Shown here: positions 58,265-64,000 of the stretch, in pieces
How positions within the stretch are numbered: the first letter of the stretch is position 1
Layout of the letters: each line of letters begins with the position of its first letter
DNA from: Neocallimastix lanati (nom. inval.)
Taxonomy: Eukaryota; Neocallimastigomycota; Neocallimastigomycetes; Neocallimastigales; Neocallimastigaceae
Length of the DNA stretch: 64,000 bases
Reading direction: 5' to 3'
Assembly (NCBI GenBank): GCA_016946835.1
Contig: JACVTC010000094.1
Span: forward strand, 57,501-121,500
Notes under the pieces: model-generated
Told to the model about the DNA's origin: nothing
The model's input: only the letters and a program-made list of their open reading frames with translations
Database searches by the model: none
Position numbers and translations under genes: made by a program

Positions 58265-58985
58265 AATTTTTTTTTTTTTTTTTAGTAAATTTTTTTTTTA
58301 TATTATATTATATATAATAAATTTTTATAATAATTCATATACAACAATTTTTCTTCATTTTCATAGTTATTATTAATAGGTGCGATAACGTCAATTACTC
58401 CCTCAGGAGTAATTTGACACAAACTATATATAATGGGGTGGGTAAACAATTTACAATCAATTTGAGTTTTTAAGTTAATTAGAATATCGTAAAAAGGATC
58501 CTCCTTTTCTACTATTCTTCAATTAACCATTAACATGAGATTATTGATCTTTACTGGCATCCGAATGACATAACTTTCCGAGTAATCATCAGAGTCGCCA
58601 ACCTAATTCTGCCACGACTAATATCAATAGGTTCATATTCGGACGGTAGCTTATCTAAAAATTGTTGAGTAATTATACTTAAATTACTACATGAATCAAT
58701 TAAAGCCTTCCCCGAAACACCTTCAACTGTAACATCAACCATGGCAATATCCTCTTCACATGGTTCGTTACATTTACTTTTATAAGTATGGTCAATATTA
58801 TTAACGACCACAGTCGTAGCTGACACATTATCCAACACCCCAGAGATATTAGATTGGTCCCTATCCAATTTAATACCCTGTAACACCTTATATCTTAATT
58901 TTGGAGCAGCATCCAATAACTGTCCAAAAGTAATATTGCAATGGGCAGAATTTAAATTTTTAAGAATATTATATTCTTCTTCCCC
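58265..58985 (-). pseudogene. Retropepsin-like protease of gag-protease element
   Basis: Continues gag after a frameshift at about 58975: SAHCNITFGQLLDAAPKLRY, KVLQGIKLDRDQSN, then VDVTVEGVSGKALIDSCSNL and SIITQQFLDKLPSEYEPIDI. The active-site triad position reads Asp-Ser-Cys (near 58690). After another frameshift near 58560 it reads MPVKINNLMLMVNWRIVEKE, DPFYDILINLKTQIDCKLFT and HPIIYSLCQITPEGVIDVIA, the protease C-terminus, and ends about 80 bp before the polypurine tract. No RT, RNase H or integrase follows. It would process gag if active. Confidence 0.75.
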
Positions 58986-60240
58986 CCGATTGCATCTTAA
59001 TTTTCCTATATATCCTTGAACTTTTAGTTTCTTTATGAGTATCTTTATCTTTACTATTTAACACCTTTGTTAAATCAATTACTTTATTATTCTTCTTCAC
59101 AAAATTTTTATTATCATTATTTTCTTTCATTAAATTTTTACTCTTTTCTTTATCATTATTTACATTATTTTTAATAACTTCATCATTCATTAATGAATTA
59201 TTATTAGTATTATCATTACTATTATCATTACTATTATTACTACTAATTTTATCATTATTAGTATTACTATTACTAGCTCTTTCATTATCACGAATTTGTC
59301 TTTCAATCTCTTTTTCTTTTTCAATTCGTGGTTGAGCTAGAATAGATGGTTTAATTTGTTTAACAATTTTATTATTTATATTATTTTCTTTTATCTCTCG
59401 TTCTTTCTGTTTCCGTAATGCAGGAGTTATTATAGATTTAGGATTCTCCTTTAACGATTTATGAATCCTTTTCTCCGCACTACCTTCATCATTATTAACA
59501 TCATAAATTTTACGTTTAGATGCTCCTACTAAATAATCAACTTTCTTTTTATTAACCACCCTTTTATTAACAGGAGTTTCTTCAATATTAGAAAGACGAG
59601 AATATTTAAGTTCTTTTTGATATTTCATTGAAGATTCTTTATTAAGTATGGGAGAGCTTCTTATCCCATTACTCAATTTAAACGTTTATTGTTTCTAATT
59701 TCTTTCCTATTTTTCTCAACAATTGCTCTCAACTTTGGGCAATTGTTTTGATAATGACCTGGCTCTTTACAGAAATAACAAGCCTTTATTGTTAAATTTC
59801 TCATTTTTCTTGTTAATTCCTCTATGTCATTATCTTCTTTAGGTTTAATAAACTTTTTGTTCTAATTTATTTTTAATAGGAGGATGAAAATTAACTCTAT
59901 TATTAAAAGAAGATGTATTTGCAGAAGGTGAAGAGGTAGAAGGATGTCTTCTTTGATTACTACCCATAATTTAACCTATCTGCTTTTCAGCAATTTTAAA
60001 GGCTTTTGACAGAAAAATGTTATCAAATAAGGTTAGACGTTTCCAGGCTTCAACAGTGTTTTCAATGGAGTCTGTGTAGTCTAAAACACTTATCTGACTT
60101 CTTTTCTTTTTGTTTAATTTTAAATATAAAGTTTTATACTTAATATTAAAATCTTTAATTCTTTCATTTCTCTTAATTCTGAGAGCACGTAGCTCCCTTA
60201 ATAAATTATCTTGATCCTTTTCGTTTATCTTAAATAAAAA
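58969..60240 (-). pseudogene. Gag of gag-protease element, with zinc knuckle
   Basis: From about 60235: LLRELRALRIKRNERIKDFN, IKYKTLYLKLNKKKRSQISV and EAWKRLTLFDNIFLSKAFKI (capsid-like gag core); then RRHPSTSSPSANTSSFNNRV, a frameshift, and zinc knuckle CYFCKEPGHYQNNC (C-x2-C-x4-H-x4-C) near 59780. A 235-residue charged, Asn-rich tail (59676-58969) has DYLVGASKRKIYDVNNDEGS and long Ser/Asn runs. The gag N-terminus is missing beyond 60240. The same family is present as a more broken copy at 24.8-26.2 kb. Confidence 0.78.
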
Positions 60241-60430
60241 AAAATATATATATACAATTATTTACAAGGAAAAATTATTAATATAGCAATTAAAAATATT
60301 TAAAAACACAAAAATTATAAATTTTTTTTTATTTATTTGTTATTGGTTATTATTACAAGATTCACAATTACAATTACAATTATTATTAAGTTTATATAAT
60401 TACAACTTAAAAAAAAACAAACTTAATTAA
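60241..60430. other. AT-rich junction
   Basis: Poly-A, TA and TTTAT stretches between the truncated gag and the GC-richer island. No feature seen. Confidence 0.4.
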
Positions 60431-60810
60431 AAACAAGATAAATTAACAAACCTAATACAACTTGAAAAACCACTATCTATTAAAAATGCCAACCTCGCAG
60501 AGAGATCTTAGTATTTCGGTATACTAAGTGAATTTGCCTGAGTCAAGTGGAGGAGCACCCAAACCGTGTTGAACGTATAATGGGTGATCTATAGGGTAAT
60601 TTCTGCTTCCCAACAGTACTTACTGCTATATCTAATCGGGGTTCGATTAGTTAGTAACCGACCCCTCTCTAAACACCTGATTAAACCACTCGCAATTATA
60701 GAATTATCTATAACTGCTTAGTACGCAGTACACTCAGTTTGAAGTTTTATTTGGAGCACGCGAAGACCAAATAAAACTAATGTTAATTTTTATAACTCAC
60801 TACTAACAAC
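60431..60810. other. G+C-richer, structured island of unknown nature
   Basis: Non-coding in all frames but of balanced composition. It holds several inverted repeats (CTTAGTATTTCGGTATACTAAG at 60508-60529, GCTTAGTACGCAGTAC, TTTATTTGGAGCACGCGAAG then ACCAAATAAA) and a B-box-like GGGGTTCGATTAG at about 60638-60650. An A-box-like TGCCTGAGTCAAGTGG lies about 100 bp upstream. It could be a Pol III-derived retroposon or an LTR-element leader; no borders are visible. Confidence 0.4.
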
Positions 60811-60964
60811 AACAACACACCAAAAACCGATAACAATAAAAATAATTAATGATGATGATGAAAAAAAAAAGTGTGAAAGTATTTTTTTTTTTTTTTTTGA
60901 TATTTAATTAATTTTAATTTAATTTAATTCAATTTAGTTTTTATATAAAAAAATTATTTTTTTT

Positions 60965-61690
60965 TTATTCCAGTAGCTTCCAAAAGTTCCAGTAGTTCCG
61001 TAGCTTCTAAGGTTCCAGTAGCTTCCTCTTTTTCTTCTTCTTCTTCTTCTTCTTCTTCTTCCCCGATATCTCCACCAATTTTGGTAGACTCGGGGTTACT
61101 ACGTCTAACTTTAAAATCAAGCAGGGGGGACGAGGATTACCCTGCTTTGATTTTAAATTAAAAAAAAATTTGTTTTTAATAAAATTTATTTATTTATTTA
61201 TTAATAAAAAAAATATTTATTTCGAATACGTATATTTAATTTTTAAGAAATTTTTACAATATTTATATTTTTTTATAAATTTAAAGTATAATTGTTTATA
61301 ATTTAAGTAATTTTATAGAATTATTGAATTAATTTTATATCAATAATTCATTTTTGTTTTAATTTTTATAAATATAGTAATATAATATTTAAATATAATT
61401 TAATTATTAATAATTATAAAATAAATATATAGAAAATAGTTTTTACTATTTTCTTTGATATTTTAAGTTAAATAAAATGTTTTTAAAGATTAATATAATA
61501 AATTTAATAATCTTTAATTATTTTAAATAATACTTGTAATTATTTTCAAAAATAAAATAAAATTTTTAAAATATTTAATTAATAATTTTAATAGTAAATT
61601 TTATAATTTTTATAATAATATTTAATTAATAGTTTAAATAATTTTATAATAATTTTATAATAATTTTATAATAATATTTAATTAATATAA
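60965..61690 (+). repeat. Gypsy-type 3' end, second copy
   Basis: A short open frame, PVASKSSSSSVASKVPVASS, then a Ser run encoded by TCT repeats and PISPPILVDSGLLRLT, runs through the G-rich tract AAGCAGGGGGGACGAGG and stops. It is likely the very end of a gypsy polyprotein. The tract forms a hairpin with CCCTGCTTTGATTTT. About 450 bp of LTR-like sequence follow, repeated at 44400-44900. Sequence before it is unrelated to the other copy except GGTAGACTCGGG. Confidence 0.55.
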
Positions 61691-62090
61691 AGAATTCCTT
61701 AGAATCTTTTAGAAATAATTGAATAAAATATATAATAATATAATATATAAAACTTATAAAACTTATTTAAAATATTATAAAACTATTACTAATAACTAAT
61801 TCTGTATTTTTAATTAATAATACAAATTAATAATATAATTTCCAAAGTTAAGAGATTTATCTAATATAAATTTCTTAATTAATAATTTAGGGTCTTAATT
61901 AAATAATTAAATTATATTTTTATATTTAAATATCTTTAAAGTCAAATATCTCGTTATCTAGGTGTCCAATAAGGTTGATTTTAACATATGTTGTAGTTCT
62001 CGTCCGTAGCTTTCCAATGAATATAATTTTAGCGTGAATATCAATATAATATTTCCATTATTTGTTGAGTTATCATTGTTTTTCTTCATG
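61691..62090. other. AT-rich DNA with one mixed-composition patch
   Basis: 61935-62020 (ATCTCGTTATCTAGGTGTCC, TTGTAGTTCTCGTCCGTAGC) stands out as non-simple sequence next to the dispersed repeat. No frame or RNA is recognised. The rest is A/T. Confidence 0.35.
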
Positions 62091-62352
62091 TTATTTTTAT
62101 CAAATTCTTAAGGGTTAAATTAAATTAAATTATCTTTAATAAATAAGTCCAAACCCTTTGGTTTCTAATTCTTTAATGTTTCTAATATTTATTTGTATAA
62201 TTAAAATCGAATTAAAATAATTTTTGTCAATAACTAAATTAAATTTCAATTGATCTAATTGTGAATTTTAACTTCAAATCCACTAGTATTCGTGACAACT
62301 AAGAAAATATAATTATTTTATTTAAAAATAATTATAGATTCATACACAACAA
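62091..62352. repeat. Dispersed repeat, copy 2
   Basis: Same sequence as 46763-47018 with scattered substitutions and small indels, in the same orientation. The sequence after it differs, so the repeat's right end is near ATTATAGATTCATACACAACA. Confidence 0.8.
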
Positions 62353-63151
62353 TGTTAAGGTTTTAGAGAATTAAATAAAAATAAAAGTAAAAGAGACAGA
62401 GATTTTATTTATTTATTTATTATTTTATTTATAAATTTTATTAATTAATTGATTTTTAAAAATTGGTAGCAAAATTTACAACTATTTATACTTTTTTTTC
62501 AAGGTATAAAAGTTGTTCTTGCAACTAAATTACATTTTATTTTTTTTTTTTTTATAAAAACTATTAAATTGAAATTGATTTTTATAATCAATTATATAAA
62601 ATTTAATTATAACAATATAAATAAAATACATTTTATTAATAAAACTTTTTTTTTTATTTTATAATCTATCTAAAATATTACTAATAAGATTTTATTTAAT
62701 GGCTATAATTTTTATTACAATCTTAAAATATTCAAATAAAAATAAAAATACTATTCTAATATAAAGGTTTTTAATAAAATAAAATATTTTTCAATATAAA
62801 ATAAAACATTTCGATATAAAAATTTTATAATAAAAGTTAAAATATAATATATAAATTTTTAATTATCAATATATAAAAATATTATTAATACAAATTTTCA
62901 TTATTAATATAAAAATAAAAAAAATAAGATTTATTATTAATATTGCTAATATAAGTTTTAAATATATAAAAATATTACTATTAATATAAGATTTAATATA
63001 TAAATATGAAGTTTAATATAATTTTTGATTTAATTTTTGATCTTTGGATTTAAAAATTTATTAAAGTACAAAAATAGTAATGTACACATAATGTATTAGA
63101 AATAAATCGTAGATTTAATTAAGAATGCATTATTTGGTACATTCTTATCAA
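62353..63151. other. AT-rich non-coding DNA
   Basis: Poly-T runs, TTTA repeats and ATATTACTATTAAT strings. No gene, RNA or transposon motif recognised. Confidence 0.45.
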
Positions 63152-63651
63152 TGATAAGATATTTTTATTAAACATCAATATCAATATTTATTTTATTTTA
63201 TTTTATTTGGACGATAACAGTAGGGAATAATTGACAAAATAATATATTCTAATATTATATAGAATAATACACACAATAATAATATTCACACTTTAATATT
63301 TAGTTTATTTATTTTATTTATTTATTATCATTCATCAATAAAAATATATCATCAATATAAATAGTTGTTAATTAGTTAAAATATAATTAAATCATTCAAT
63401 AAAATATAATTAATTACTAAAATCTATCATATTATTAATGTAAACTAAATATAAAACTACACTAAGCTATACTAATAAACATGTTTATAGGTTAAATTAT
63501 TAATAAACTAAATTAATATTAATAAAAGAACCATTCCTTAAACTATTATTATTTACTAACTATATATATTATTACTAAATTATTATTAACCAATAAGATT
63601 TCACTAACCTAAATTTCACTAAATTATGGTATTGATGGTGGTACCGTATCA
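63152..63651. repeat. Second copy of the 57.7-kb LTR (500 bp)
   Basis: Very similar to 57688-58185 over its full length, including GGACGATAACAGTAGGGAAT and the end GGTGGTACCGTATCA. Differences include a TTTATAGG insertion near 63485 and a short deletion near 63606. Flanks do not repeat the ACAA of the other copy, so it is either a separate solo LTR or the 5' LTR of a rearranged element. Confidence 0.85.
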
Positions 63652-64000
63652 TCAATTGTAATAATTTAATTATAAAATTAATTATAATTAAATTATTAAC
63701 TACAACTTAATAATAATTAAATAATAATTATTATTAAATTGAGAAAACAAAAAGGATAAATATACTTATCTTTTATAAGAAAGAGTTTATTATAACTAAT
63801 TATAATAAACTAATAACACAGAATTGTCAAGAGAAAGGATTATTTTATTTTGTTTTATTTTTAAATTTGTTTTATTAAAACTTATTTTATTAAAATAGAA
63901 ATATAAAATATTTATTAATGTTATTACTATATTATAATTGTTATAATAATAACTCTTGATTTCTCAAAGAGAATTCAAGAGCCTTATTTATACTTTTTTG
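63652..64000. other. AT-rich DNA at the window edge
   Basis: TAATTATAATTAAATTATTA-type near-palindromic A/T strings. The last 50 bases (CTCTTGATTTCTCAAAGAGAATTCAAGAG) contain a small hairpin similar to GATTTCCTTTTAGGAAATCAAGAG at 56213. No gene seen. Confidence 0.4.

Noticed and set aside
57688-63651. One intact LTR element spanning both 500-bp LTRs
   Set aside because: Flanking bases do not form a target duplication, no primer binding site adjoins the right LTR, and foreign gypsy 3'-end and dispersed repeats lie between.

Overview
This window is extremely AT-rich (by eye well over 80% A+T), full of long poly-A/poly-T tracts and simple repeats, with short spliceosomal introns and asparagine-rich low-complexity coding. 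Together with a typical fungal/opisthokont CCT5 gene and abundant Ty1/copia and Ty3/gypsy elements, this suggests an AT-rich fungus; an anaerobic gut fungus (Neocallimastigomycota) fits best, but no taxonomic marker gene is present, so this is inference.

Only two intact host genes are visible. At 3989-7916 (minus) lies an 11-exon gene for the epsilon subunit of the cytosolic chaperonin TRiC/CCT (CCT5, 544 aa as spliced here). At 19807-21729 (plus) lies a 3-exon gene for a flavin-reductase-like (FMN-binding split barrel) protein. They are unrelated housekeeping genes separated by low-complexity DNA and decayed transposons. 0.8-2.9 kb holds a decayed endonuclease/RT LINE; 8.5-19 kb holds tandem repeats, a perfect 56-bp palindrome, microsatellites and pieces of copia elements.

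From about 23.7 kb to the end the window is a transposon graveyard made of layered insertions. Regions: 23.7-27.7 kb gypsy fragments of both strands; 27.6-30.2 kb a copia 3' half with PPT and LTR, preceded by a 474-bp tandem duplication; 30.3-32.8 kb two minus-strand gypsy RNase H remnants; 34.5-35.5 kb copia RT; 36.1-37.3 kb a gypsy RT cut by a 587-bp SINE-like element with a 9-bp target duplication; 37.3-43.9 kb a complete 5618-bp copia element (255-bp LTRs, 5-bp target duplication) sitting inside the gag gene of an older copia; 43.9-47.4 kb LTR remnants; 48.2-53.8 kb a nearly full-length gypsy element (gag, protease, RT, RNase H, integrase) with a truncated 5' LTR; 53.8-58.2 kb solo LTRs and AT-rich DNA; 58.2-60.2 kb a gag-protease-only gypsy-like element; 60.4-64 kb further fragments and an LTR copy. 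Every element checked carries disabling stops, frameshifts or deletions.

The most interesting signals are: (1) three copia loci whose primer binding site reads as the complement of the anticodon arm of tRNA-Lys(CUU), implying half-tRNA priming; (2) a tRNA-like SINE candidate with exact borders; (3) two gypsy proteases with Asp-Ser-Cys where the family has Asp-Ser/Thr-Gly; (4) a gag-protease-only element sharing its 3' terminal block with the autonomous gypsy; (5) LTRs stacked end to end around the same 4-bp target duplication. All readings are by eye; no alignments or database searches were run.
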